A stretch of DNA of 64,000 nucleotides from Streptomyces verrucosisporus (lineage in GTDB: Bacteria > Actinomycetota > Actinomycetes > Streptomycetales > Streptomycetaceae), in NCBI RefSeq assembly GCF_017114865.1, contig NZ_JADEYH010000018.1, positions 61,592-125,591 on the forward strand, read 5' to 3'. The position numbers and the translations under genes were made by a program. The notes under the pieces are model-generated. The model worked only from the letters and a program-made list of their open reading frames with translations, had not been told where the DNA came from and did no database searches. Position 1 is the first letter of the stretch, and each line of letters opens with the position of its first letter. Of this stretch, positions 53,375-61,967 are shown piece by piece.

Positions 53375-56300
53375 AATAGTAGTGTTCCTCGCAGCCTGGG
53401 AGCTGGCCATTTCGCGGGTCGTCGAAAGGCCTTACATGCACATGTGGCGGCTGATAGCCGGGCTCCCCCGGCTTCTGGTGACCGAACCAGTGGTCCTGGT
53501 AAACGATCAGGTCACCGGAAGGCGTCTCGTAGTACTCCTCACGGTAGAAGATCGGTTGGTGGTTATCATCCAGCAGTTGCTTGCCCCCTTGCCAGTCAGG
53601 GCCAGTAGCCGGAACCCAGTCGTTCACTTCGATCGGCTCTGCCCCCTCCGGAATGCCGGCGTCCCGCAGCGCCTGAGCTTTGGCTCCCTCCAGTGACCGC
53701 CGAGGGTAGTCCGGCGCGAGACCCAGCGGGTCGGTCCAGGTGTGGGGGTTGTGGACGTAGGTGGCCGGGTTGGGGGAGGGGGCCAGGCCCAGGGGGTCGG
53801 GGGTGGTGTAGCGGGCGGTGGCCGGATCGTAGTAGCGGAAGTAGTTGTAGTGCAGGCCGGTCTCGGGATCGTGGTACTGGCCGGGGAACCGCAGGGGCGT
53901 GTAGGTGGTGGCGTCGCGGTTCCAGGTGGTGGTGCCCCACAGGGTGGCGCGGGTGTGCCAGGCGACGGTGCCGGTCTCGTCGACGAGTTCGGTGGGAGCG
54001 CCGACGAGGTCGGTGACGATGGCGAAAAAACGCCGGTCGATCTCGCTCTGGTCGCCGGGGTCGAGGAGGCGCTCGGTCTGGGCCAGGGGAGTGAGGCCGT
54101 CGTGGTCCCAGGTGAGGGCGACCGGGTGGGGCAGATCGGGTGAGGTGGTGGTCTGCTCGACGAGGACCGGGCCGTCCCAGGTGAAGTCCACCTGTTCGGT
54201 GACGGTCGAGCCGTCCGGCGCCAGGCGTTGCTTGGCGATGCGGCGGCCCAGCGGGTCGTAGAGGTAGCGCCAGCGGGTGCCGTCCGGGGTGGTGACGGTG
54301 GTGAGGCGGTCCTCGGCATCCCACTCGTAGCGCCAGGTGTCGGGCTTCTTCGACAGCCGGACCCGCTGCCGCAGGACGGTGCGGCCGGCTGCGTCGTACT
54401 CGTAGCGGAAGCGCCCGGCGCGGGTGAGGCGGGTGCCGGTGTAGGCGCGCTTGCCGGTGGCGTCGGCGGCGGCGTGCCCGGCGGGCCAGGAGGCGGAGGT
54501 CTGGTTGCCGGCCGCGTCGTAGGCGTAGGTCTCGCTCCAGTCGGCCGCGGTGACGGCGGTGACGCGGCCGGCCGGGTCGAGGTTGAAGGCGCGGCGGCCG
54601 GACAGGAGGTCGTCGACGGCGGTGAGGTGGCCGTCCGGCCGGTAGTGGTACGTGCGCTGCTGGACGGTGACCGCGTTCTCCGGCCCGGCGGTGAGGGCCT
54701 GGCCGGTCAGGCGCCCGGCCGGGTCCCACCACTGGGCCAGGGTGAGGTGCTCGCCGATACGGCGGGCGGTCTCGCGCCCGGCGGCGTCGTGGGTGAAGTC
54801 CAGCGTGCGGCCGGAGGTGGTCAGGGCGGTGCGGTTGCCGGCCGCGTCGTAGGCGAGGGAGGACACCGCCCCGGCGGGGGTGGTGCGGCGGGTACGGCGG
54901 CCCAGCGCGTCGTAGGACAGCGACAGGGCCCGGCCGTTCACCAGCTCGGTCTTCACCCGCCCCAGCCGGTCGCGGTGCCAGCGCACCTCCGCGTCGGGCC
55001 CGACGGCCTCCACCGGCCGTCCGGCCGCGTCGTAGGCGAAGGTGGTGACCCGGCCCCCGGCCTCCTTGCGGACCAGGCGGCCCAGCTCGTCGTGGGCGAA
55101 GGCGATGGTCTCGCCCAGCGGGGTGGTGCGGGCGGTGAGCCGACCGGCCGCGTCGTAGGAGTAGGACAGGGTGCGGTCGTCGAAGTCGGTCTCGGATATC
55201 AGGCGCCCGGCCGGGTCGTACTCGTACGACCAGCTCAGCCCCTGGGGGTTGGTGACGCGGGTCAGGCGCAGCTCGGCGTCGTGCTCGAAGGTGTGGCGCA
55301 CCCCGTCCGGACCGGTGCGGGCGGCCAGCAGGTCGAAGTGGGTGTACTCGTACGTGGTCACCCCGCCGGCCGCGTCGGTGTGACGGACGCGGTTGCCCTC
55401 ACCGTCGTACTCCCAGCGCTCCTCGGCTCCATCCGGGCCGGTGCGGCGGGCGAGCATGCCCTCGACCGTCCACTCCAGGCGGGTGACCGCGCCCAGGGGA
55501 TCGGTGATGGCGGTGGGGCGGCCGAAGGCGTCGCGGGTGTAGCGGGTGACGGCACCCATGGGGGTCCCCCCGCCGGAGGCAGGGGGAGGGTTGGTGATCT
55601 CGACCGGCAGCCCGGCCGCGTCACAGCGTACGGACGTGGTCCGGCCCAAAGCGTCGGTGACCGAGGCCAGATGGCCGCGCCCGTCGTAGGCGTAGCGGGT
55701 GGTGTGACCGGCCGGGTCGGTGGTGGCGGTGCGCAGGCCGTGCTCGTCGTAGGTGTGCCGCCACACCGCCCCGTCCGCCTCGCGCACCTCGGCCGGCAGG
55801 CCGAGCCCGTCACGGGTGACGGTGATCTGCCGCCCGTCCGGGCGGGTCAGGCCGGTGAGGCGGCCCAGCTCGTCATAGGCGAAGGCGGTGGTGCGGCCCA
55901 GGGCATCGGTGACGGTCAGCGGCTGCCGGTGGTCGCCGTAGGTGTAGCGGGTGGTGTGGCCGTTCGGGTCGGTGGTGGCGACCGTGCGGCAGCGGTCGTC
56001 GATCACATGGCGGGTGGCGTGCCCGGCGGCGGTGGTCAGCGTGGTGACCTTGTGGCCGGTGTCCGGGTCAATCCCGTCGTAGGCGATGCGGACCTGCATG
56101 TGGCCCTCGGTGCCGCCCTCGGCGATACACCGGTGCAGGTTGTCGTAGACGTAGTCGTAGCGCCGGTCGTTGGAGTCGACCCAGGCGATCACCCGGGCCT
56201 CGTCGTCGTACTCGAACCGCAGCGGCCGCCCCGAGGAGTCGGCGACCTCGGTGAGGTGGCCGTCGGTGTAGCCGTAGCGCCTGACCACCTGATCGCCCAG

Positions 56301-58064
56301 TGACAGGGCGGTGACGCGGCTGTCCTCGACGGTCAGGTGCAGGGTGTAGCCGCCGCTGTGCTCGATCCGCAGCGGCGCGCCGGTGGCCTCGTCGTGGACG
56401 AAGAGGATCCGGTGCCCGGCCCGGTCGGTGATCTGCTCCAGCCGCGCCACACCGTCCGCCCCGCCGCCCTCGCCCCCGGGCGGCGGGGCGAAGTGCCGCA
56501 CCCGACCGGTGTCCGGTTCGGTGAGGGTGTAGCCGCCGTCCGGGGTGCGCTCCAGCGGCATCCGCGCCGAGCCGGCCGACGGCAGTGTGGGCGCGCCGGG
56601 GGCCGGATGCGGGTACGCCAGCAGTCGCCCGTCCTCGGCGACGAACACCACGCCCTCGGCGTCCACCTCCAGCCGCTGGTCGACGGTGGAGGCCCACGAC
56701 GGCCCGAACCACCGCCCGGCGGTGTACCCGGACTCCACGTACCGCCGGAAGACCAGTGGCATCGCGCCGGGCAGGGTGATGTCCGTCTGCGGCAGGAACA
56801 TCCTCCCCGTGGCCAGGTCCACCGGATCCGTGCCGCCGGAGTCGCGCTCCTCCGGCTTGCTGCCGTGCTGCTCCGGGCCATCCCTGTCCAGGGCACGGCG
56901 GGCCTTGCCCGCGTCGGCTGCCGCGTCCGCGGCGTCGGCCGCGATCCGCACGCCCTTGACGCCCGCCCCGGCACCGCCGGTGGCGACGGTCAGAGCCGCG
57001 TCGAAGAGCAGCCGGCCGCTGCCCTCGGCCGGGTCCTTCATGAAGGACGAGACCATCTGCTTGCCCGTGCCCAACGGATCGTTGGACGCCTGGAGCAGCC
57101 CGGCGACCGTGCTGTTGAGGGTGGTGGCGTACTCGCCCGGGTGCCCGAGGTTGTACGGGTCGGTGGGGTTGAGGCTGCGGGCCAGGGCGACCAGTTCGGT
57201 GCCGCTCTTGAGGAACCCGCCCAGCACATGCGAGTTCTCCAGGTGCATTCCGGCCATGCCGTATTTGAACTGCTCGCCGTACGACGGCTTGGGCGGCGCC
57301 TTCTCGCGTGCCGCCTTCACGGCCGAACGGGCCTTCTCCGCCGCCGTGTCGCGCTGCTTGCGCGCCTCGGCGAGGATCTCCTCGGCCTCCTCCGCCTTCG
57401 CCGGCCCCGGGTCCTTGAAGGCGGCCGGGCACACCGGCGGCGTACCCGGGTCGTCACCCGCCTTCGCCTTGGCGTTGTAGGTGTCGACGGCCTTGTTGTA
57501 CGCGTCGACCTTCCTGTTGTGCGCCGTCCGCGCGTCCTCGGAGGCCTTGACGGCGGCCTCGTACTTGGTGATCGCCTCCTTGGCCCGGCCCTGCGCCCAC
57601 TCCACGGTGTCGGCGAAGTCCTCCAGGGCGCCCGCGGCCTTCTCGCAGGCGTCGGCGGCCTTGAACCACCGGGGAGGCTCCTCGGCCGCCTTCGTCCGGA
57701 AGGCGTCGGCGGCCTCGCCCTCGATCCCGGAGGAGTCCAGTCCCTTGATGCCCTTGCCGACGTTGTCGAAGGACTCGGCGAAGTCCTTCAGATGGCCCGC
57801 GGTCGAGCGGAGCTTGCCCGCGCTGCCGTAGACCAGCTTCTTGGGGTCCTCGGTCTGTCCGAGCTGGAGTTCGTCGGTGTCCGCGCCCATCGCGTTCGCG
57901 GTGGAGCGGGACTTGTCGCGCACCCAGTCCGCGCCGGATTCCCAGCCGACCTTGTCCAGCCCTTCGGCCGTCCTGTCGCCCAGCCACTCGACGCCGTCGC
58001 CGAGCTTGCGCATGCCCTTCTCGAAGCCGTCCTCGATGTCGTCGGGGATGAGGTCCCAGCCCAT
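53355..58064 (-). CDS. RHS-repeat polymorphic toxin with T7SS-type N-terminus and HNH-like C-terminal tip
   Basis: This 1569-aa protein starts at ATG 58064, overlapping the upstream stop (TGATG). Residues 1-260 are helical, with Ala/Lys/Glu-rich coiled coils like the T7SS/WXG-linked N-termini of actinobacterial toxins. A DUF6531-like start (DPVDLATGRMFLPQTDITLPG) lies near 430. YD/RHS repeats (GRLTGLTRPDGR types) span about 480-1380. The core ends with DPLGLAPSPNPATYVHNPHTW-type sequence and a second DPLGL at about 1450. The last ~110 residues are the toxin: YQDHWFGHQKPGEPGYQPPHVHVRPF with clustered His, like HNH/Endo VII nuclease tips. The tip coding region is less GC-rich than the core. Confidence 0.88.
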   Translation of the reverse strand: MGWDLIPDDIEDGFEKGMRKLGDGVEWLGDRTAEGLDKVGWESGADWVRDKSRSTANAMGADTDELQLGQTEDPKKLVYGSAGKLRSTAGHLKDFAESFDNVGKGIKGLDSSGIEGEAADAFRTKAAEEPPRWFKAADACEKAAGALEDFADTVEWAQGRAKEAITKYEAAVKASEDARTAHNRKVDAYNKAVDTYNAKAKAGDDPGTPPVCPAAFKDPGPAKAEEAEEILAEARKQRDTAAEKARSAVKAAREKAPPKPSYGEQFKYGMAGMHLENSHVLGGFLKSGTELVALARSLNPTDPYNLGHPGEYATTLNSTVAGLLQASNDPLGTGKQMVSSFMKDPAEGSGRLLFDAALTVATGGAGAGVKGVRIAADAADAAADAGKARRALDRDGPEQHGSKPEERDSGGTDPVDLATGRMFLPQTDITLPGAMPLVFRRYVESGYTAGRWFGPSWASTVDQRLEVDAEGVVFVAEDGRLLAYPHPAPGAPTLPSAGSARMPLERTPDGGYTLTEPDTGRVRHFAPPPGGEGGGADGVARLEQITDRAGHRILFVHDEATGAPLRIEHSGGYTLHLTVEDSRVTALSLGDQVVRRYGYTDGHLTEVADSSGRPLRFEYDDEARVIAWVDSNDRRYDYVYDNLHRCIAEGGTEGHMQVRIAYDGIDPDTGHKVTTLTTAAGHATRHVIDDRCRTVATTDPNGHTTRYTYGDHRQPLTVTDALGRTTAFAYDELGRLTGLTRPDGRQITVTRDGLGLPAEVREADGAVWRHTYDEHGLRTATTDPAGHTTRYAYDGRGHLASVTDALGRTTSVRCDAAGLPVEITNPPPASGGGTPMGAVTRYTRDAFGRPTAITDPLGAVTRLEWTVEGMLARRTGPDGAEERWEYDGEGNRVRHTDAAGGVTTYEYTHFDLLAARTGPDGVRHTFEHDAELRLTRVTNPQGLSWSYEYDPAGRLISETDFDDRTLSYSYDAAGRLTARTTPLGETIAFAHDELGRLVRKEAGGRVTTFAYDAAGRPVEAVGPDAEVRWHRDRLGRVKTELVNGRALSLSYDALGRRTRRTTPAGAVSSLAYDAAGNRTALTTSGRTLDFTHDAAGRETARRIGEHLTLAQWWDPAGRLTGQALTAGPENAVTVQQRTYHYRPDGHLTAVDDLLSGRRAFNLDPAGRVTAVTAADWSETYAYDAAGNQTSASWPAGHAAADATGKRAYTGTRLTRAGRFRYEYDAAGRTVLRQRVRLSKKPDTWRYEWDAEDRLTTVTTPDGTRWRYLYDPLGRRIAKQRLAPDGSTVTEQVDFTWDGPVLVEQTTTSPDLPHPVALTWDHDGLTPLAQTERLLDPGDQSEIDRRFFAIVTDLVGAPTELVDETGTVAWHTRATLWGTTTWNRDATTYTPLRFPGQYHDPETGLHYNYFRYYDPATARYTTPDPLGLAPSPNPATYVHNPHTWTDPLGLAPDYPRRSLEGAKAQALRDAGIPEGAEPIEVNDWVPATGPDWQGGKQLLDDNHQPIFYREEYYETPSGDLIVYQDHWFGHQKPGEPGYQPPHVHVRPFDDPRNGQLPGCEEHYYYDPKTE
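55560..55590. repeat. REP-like GC palindrome inserted in frame in the RHS gene
   Basis: An inverted repeat (TCCCCC-C-GCC / GGC-A-GGGGGA, 55565-55587) interrupts one YD repeat and adds a non-RHS stretch (PPPASGGGTPM) to the protein without shifting the frame. It looks like the short GC-rich interspersed palindromes common in streptomycete genomes. Confidence 0.55.
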
Positions 58065-58741
58065 CAGCCCTCGCCCCCGTCACCCTGCCGCGGGGCCTGC
58101 TGCTGGGCCTGCTGCGCCTGCTGCTGGGCCCGCTCCTCCGGGGAGGGACCGAACATCACGTCCCGCACCGTCTCGCGCTGGTGCTCCTCGACCCCGGCCG
58201 CGTCCATCGCCAGGTCGTTCAGGAAGCCGCCCTGGCCCTCGCCGGTCACGTTCCGGGCGGTGTCCTTCCAGGTCTGCGCCATCTCCTGCTGGGCGGTGCG
58301 GAACGACTCGGCGCTGTAGTCGGGCCGGTAGTTGTCCAGCGAGATCAGCTCGTCCCACTCCCGCTGGGTGACCTCCTGCCCGGACAGGTGGGGGTTGCCG
58401 ACGAAGGAGTTGGCCGCGACCTTGTAGGTGCCCTCCCAGTACTGGTCCTCGGCGTGGACCATGCCCGCCGCCAGGTCCAGCCGGGCCGCCAGCTTGTTGG
58501 CCTCCATGACCAGGGCGCGTACGCCCCACTCCCAGTCCTCGCAGAAGCCCTCGAACTCCCCGGCCAGCCCCGGGTGGCCGGCCTCCATGGCCGTCAGCAC
58601 CATCGAGTCGAAGCCCGCGCCCTGGACGGAGTCGGTCTCCGAGCTGCCCACCTGCTTCAACTCGTCGATCGCCCCGCCCAGGCCCTTGGTGATGAGGTCC
58701 AGGGCCTCCTTGGAGAACTTCAGGTCACCGTCGCCGCTCAC
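58064..58741 (-). CDS. Hypothetical helical protein of the RHS operon
   Basis: The product has 225 residues from GTG 58741, overlapping the upstream stop by four bases. It is mostly helical, with a Trp-containing segment (FCEDWEWGVRALVMEANKLA) and a Gln-rich C-terminus (AQQQAQQAQQQAP). Size, helicity and position before an RHS toxin with a T7SS-like N-terminus suggest a WXG100-like secretion partner or chaperone. I do not recognise a named family. Confidence 0.7.
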   Translation of the reverse strand: MSGDGDLKFSKEALDLITKGLGGAIDELKQVGSSETDSVQGAGFDSMVLTAMEAGHPGLAGEFEGFCEDWEWGVRALVMEANKLAARLDLAAGMVHAEDQYWEGTYKVAANSFVGNPHLSGQEVTQREWDELISLDNYRPDYSAESFRTAQQEMAQTWKDTARNVTGEGQGGFLNDLAMDAAGVEEHQRETVRDVMFGPSPEERAQQQAQQAQQQAPRQGDGGEG

Positions 58742-59199
58742 CGCGCGCCCCCGTCCCGCTCCGCGCCGCCGATCTCCATATCCGCGTCCACCGCCGCCGC
58801 GTCCGGCACGATGCCCCGCACCGGCGGGAACAGCATCGAGCCGTCCTCGTCGGCGGCGTTCACCGCCACCCCGGCCGGGCCGTCCACCTGGGGAACGACC
58901 ACATCCAGCAGCCGGGCCCCCAGCAACGCCGCGTACTCCCACTCCTCACCGGGCGTGGCGCCCTTGAGGCGCGTGAAGCGGGCCAGCGCCGCCTCGTCGG
59001 TGAACGTGTGGATCCAGCGGATCCCGCCGTGCACGGCCGTCAGCAACCCGCCGTCCACCAGCGGCACCAGCACGGCGGTACGGCGGAACTCGCCCACCAT
59101 CGCGCGGGGATTCCCCCGCCTCGCGCGCACCGCGGCTATCTCCCCGACGAGATCCACCCCGTACCCCCCGTTCGGCCCCCACCCCTGCTGGTCGGCCAA
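58738..59199 (-). CDS. SseB-like protein, first gene of the RHS operon
   Basis: The product has 153 residues if started at TTG 59199; GTG 59157 (139 residues, with a G-rich upstream) is an alternative because the TTG lacks a ribosome-binding site. The core FRRTAVLVPLVDGGLLTAVHGGIRWIHTFTDEAALARF (in part) matches SseB N-terminal-like domains. Such proteins often open RHS/T7SS-effector operons in Streptomyces; the role is unknown. TACAGT at 59202-59207 on the minus strand could be the promoter -10 of the operon. Confidence 0.75.
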   Translation of the reverse strand: MADQQGWGPNGGYGVDLVGEIAAVRARRGNPRAMVGEFRRTAVLVPLVDGGLLTAVHGGIRWIHTFTDEAALARFTRLKGATPGEEWEYAALLGARLLDVVVPQVDGPAGVAVNAADEDGSMLFPPVRGIVPDAAAVDADMEIGGAERDGGAR

Positions 59200-59314
59200 T
59201 ACTGTACTTCTGCAAAGCAGTTGACCGACCGGAATACGACAGCGCTGTGGCGGCCGCCGTCAGGGCACGGTCGCACAGCCCCCGTCGGTGAGCGGCAGGA
59301 GGCGGGCCGGCCGG

Positions 59315-59748
59315 TCACCCGCCGTCGAGTTCCTCCGTACGGGCCAGTACCTTCTCCGCCAGGCCGCGGAACTCCCGGTAGCAGGTCTGCACGTACTTCT
59401 GCGTGCTGCCGAGAGCGCCGTCGGCCGCTTTGAGGTCGAACATGGGTTTCCTCGCGTCGTGCGCGAGCGGCATGAGCACGCTGTCGGCCGCGATCAGCGC
59501 CGCCCGGTTGATCGCTCCGAGGTTGGGCCCGACGTCGATCAGGACGATGTCGGCGCCGACCTCTCCGGCGGCCTGCTCCACGATCCGGTGAAAGGCCGTG
59601 GTGGTGCGGAGCGCGGCGATGTCGCTCGCGAAGGTCTTGAACCACTCGCCGGAGAGTTTGTCCTCGAAGCGGCTGAGGTCGAGACTTCCGGCCAGCAGCC
59701 ACAGCCCGGCCTGGAGTTCGGCCGGCGCGACGGAGGCGACGTCTCCAC
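59315..59748 (-). pseudogene. N-terminally truncated ParA/MinD-like ATPase
   Basis: About 140 residues resemble the C-terminal two thirds of ParA-type partition ATPases. They include LWLLAGSLDLSRFEDKLSG, the Walker B/switch region ADIVLIDVGPNLGAINRAALIAADSVLMPL and the tail KYVQTCYREF. The N-terminal P-loop (KGGVGKT) is absent: reading upstream past about 59748 gives unrelated sequence in all minus frames. The remnant cannot bind ATP normally and is probably a decaying fragment of a mobile or partition locus. Confidence 0.7.
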
Positions 59749-60191
59749 ATGGATGTGCACCACGGGTTCCCCCGGTAGACCGCTGCCCGCACTGTGGAGG
59801 ACGGCCGGTCCAGGATCCTGCCGTCGTCGCGGAGGTCGGTCAGGGCCAGCAGGGCCCGGTCGCCGACGTCCACGTCTTCGACCTGGGTCCCGTCGTCCGC
59901 GACACCGATGAGAATGTCTCCGTCGCCCTGGCCGGTGCGGTTTCCACGGGCGGCTTCACCGTTGGCGGCCTGTTGGTGACAACGTCGGTCTGCGTGAGCG
60001 CCGGGGCCGGCTTCATGGGATGGCGACGGCGGCAAGTCGCTTTCAGCTGGGGAGCGCTGGGTTTGCTGCCGGCCACCATGGTGCTGAGCCAAGTCGTCAC
60101 CGACTGAACCGCGTCCGTGCTGGTCGGCGGGCCCCGGGGGCCGACGCCCCGGGGCCTGTGTCGCCGAACCCGGCGTTACGCTGAGACCGTG
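59749..60191. other. Degraded region with a possible small membrane-protein remnant
   Basis: No intact gene is supported. On the plus strand, about 59905-60107 encodes a hydrophobic tail (STGGFTVGGLLVTTSVCVSAG then ALGLLPATMVLSQVV, ending in TGA) without a convincing start. Together with the adjacent broken ParA this looks like a scar of a deletion or recombination. The last 84 bp probably hold the promoter of the lipoprotein gene (TACGCT at 60178-60183 as a -10). Confidence 0.45.
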
Positions 60192-60587
60192 ATGAGCAAA
60201 AGGGCGGGGGGACGGTGGCTCGCCGCTGCCTTGGCGGTCTCCGCGGTACTCGTCTCGGGATGCATGGCCCCGGTCGATCCTGACGAACTGCCCGGCGTGT
60301 ACCGCGACGAGGCGACCGGCGCCGAGATCGTGCTCGGTTCCGACGGGACGTTCTCCGCCACCGATGTGTCGATGGACGGGGTCTCCGACCCCGTCGACTT
60401 CAGCGGCGAATGGGACTTCCTCGACGACCAGGCGTCCAGCGACTTCGTCTACCTGTCGGTAGAGGACGGCGGACTCGGCAGGACCGGCGGCGTCCAGCTC
60501 TACACGAGCGGCCCGGAGAAGGTGTACTTCAACACCGATCCGGACGGGCCGCCGACCCTGGAACTCACCAGGACGGCCGCGCGGTAG
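60192..60587 (+). CDS. Small secreted lipoprotein of unknown function
   Basis: The product has 131 residues from ATG 60192. A basic n-region (MSKRAGGRW), a hydrophobic core and the lipobox VSGC mark a lipoprotein. The mature domain has a pattern of short beta strands (LPGVYRDEATGAEIVLGSDG; FSGEWDFLDD; VYFNTDPDGPPTLELTR), like small lipocalin-type beta-barrels in Streptomyces. It has no operon partner; the ABC genes are convergent. Confidence 0.75.
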   Translation: MSKRAGGRWLAAALAVSAVLVSGCMAPVDPDELPGVYRDEATGAEIVLGSDGTFSATDVSMDGVSDPVDFSGEWDFLDDQASSDFVYLSVEDGGLGRTGGVQLYTSGPEKVYFNTDPDGPPTLELTRTAAR

Positions 60588-60642
60588 GCCCTGCCCACCG
60601 AGTCCGGCACACGGCGGCGGCGCGGCCGGGGCGCGGTCGGCG

Positions 60643-61383
60643 TCACCCCGCCTCGTACTCCGTGAGCAGCGCCGTGTACGCCGCCTCGGCGGCGCGCCCC
60701 TGGGCCGTTCCGCCGGGAGTGTGGGCGAGGAACGCCTCGGTCGAACCGGTCTGGAGGACCTTGCCGCCGTACAGCACGGTCACATGGTCGGCCTCCTCGG
60801 CGAGGTCGGCGACGTCGTGCGTGGACATCAGGATGCCGACGTCCTCCGAAAGACCGCGCAGGAGGTCGCGGAAGACACGTCGCTGGCGGGGATCCATGCC
60901 GGCGGTCGGTTCGTCCAGCAGCAGGACGCGACACTCGTGGACCAGAGCCGACGCCACCCCCATACGCCGCAGCTGGCCGCCCGAGAGGGTGGACGCCTTG
61001 TTGTCGGCGTGCTCGCGCAGATCGACCAGGGCGAGGGACTCCAGCGCGCGCCGCCAGGCGTCGGCGCGGTTCATGCCCTTCAGCCAGCCGCTGTAGGCGA
61101 CCTGCTCACGCGCGGTCAGGCCGGCCATGGCGGCCACGTTCTGGGGCATCCAGGAGACGTGCCGGCGGTATGCGCGCGAGCGCGAGCTGATCCCGCCGAA
61201 GTCGATCCGGCCCGTCTGGGGCCGGCTGACCGAGGCCGCCAGCTTCAGGAGGGTGGACTTTCCCGCTCCGTTGGGGCCGAGGAGGATCGTCAGCCCTCCG
61301 GGCACCTGGTACGAGAAGTCGTCCAGTACGGGGCGCAGCTTGCGGCCGTAACGGTACGTGCAGTCCTGGAAGGTGAGACTCAC
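60643..61383 (-). CDS. ABC transporter ATP-binding protein
   Basis: The product has 246 residues from GTG 61383, overlapping the permease stop by four bases. Walker A GPNGAGKST, signature LSGGQ, Walker B LLLDEPTAGMD and the switch His in STHD are intact. It belongs to the ABC-2 export type. It is the third gene of a minus-strand operon with two membrane proteins and a secreted protein, so it probably powers export of, or immunity to, a peptide or lipid. Confidence 0.92.
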   Translation of the reverse strand: MSLTFQDCTYRYGRKLRPVLDDFSYQVPGGLTILLGPNGAGKSTLLKLAASVSRPQTGRIDFGGISSRSRAYRRHVSWMPQNVAAMAGLTAREQVAYSGWLKGMNRADAWRRALESLALVDLREHADNKASTLSGGQLRRMGVASALVHECRVLLLDEPTAGMDPRQRRVFRDLLRGLSEDVGILMSTHDVADLAEEADHVTVLYGGKVLQTGSTEAFLAHTPGGTAQGRAAEAAYTALLTEYEAG

Positions 61384-61967
61384 AGCGCTGTCCTTGAGGT
61401 GTATTGGTTCACGGAGACCCCGACGACGAAGGTTGCGGCGGCCAGGGCGGCGGCGTACTGGTGGGACGCCTCCAGCCCGGTGACGGCCCAGGCGTGGTAG
61501 GCGGCGCCGGTCTTGCGGCCGAAGAACACCACGACGAACACCCAGGCCAGCGGCAGCATGATCGCCGCGCGGCCGACGAAGCCCCGGCCGAGCAGCATCA
61601 GCCCCGTGAGGAAGACCGTGTTGCGGCCCGCCTGCAACGCCGCCCCCGAATCCAGCGACAGCCACGCCGCCCCCGAGCCCACCAGGACGACGCCCATGGC
61701 AGCCAGGGCCAGACCGGTGTCCATCCACCCCACGGGGCGCAGGCCGGTCAGCTCGGCCGAGGGCAGCCGCGCGTCCAGGCACTGGCCGATCGCACCTACG
61801 ACGATCAAGGGGGTGAAGAAGGACAGCACGACGTTGTTGCCCGCGCTGACGGAGAACGACGGCAGAACGACGGCGTTGTCCCGGAAGACGAACGTCAGCA
61901 GGACGAACGCGCCGACCGCCAGGGTGAGCACGGGGTGCACGCGGCGGGCCTTCAGCCACCAGATCAC
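61380..61967 (-). CDS. Membrane protein of the ABC transporter operon
   Basis: The product has 195 residues from GTG 61967, after GAGGAGG, and overlaps both neighbours by GTGA. Six hydrophobic helices fill almost the whole length, with few charged residues. No enzymatic motif is seen. It is likely a transmembrane subunit of the exporter. Confidence 0.8.
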   Translation of the reverse strand: MIWWLKARRVHPVLTLAVGAFVLLTFVFRDNAVVLPSFSVSAGNNVVLSFFTPLIVVGAIGQCLDARLPSAELTGLRPVGWMDTGLALAAMGVVLVGSGAAWLSLDSGAALQAGRNTVFLTGLMLLGRGFVGRAAIMLPLAWVFVVVFFGRKTGAAYHAWAVTGLEASHQYAAALAAATFVVGVSVNQYTSRTAL

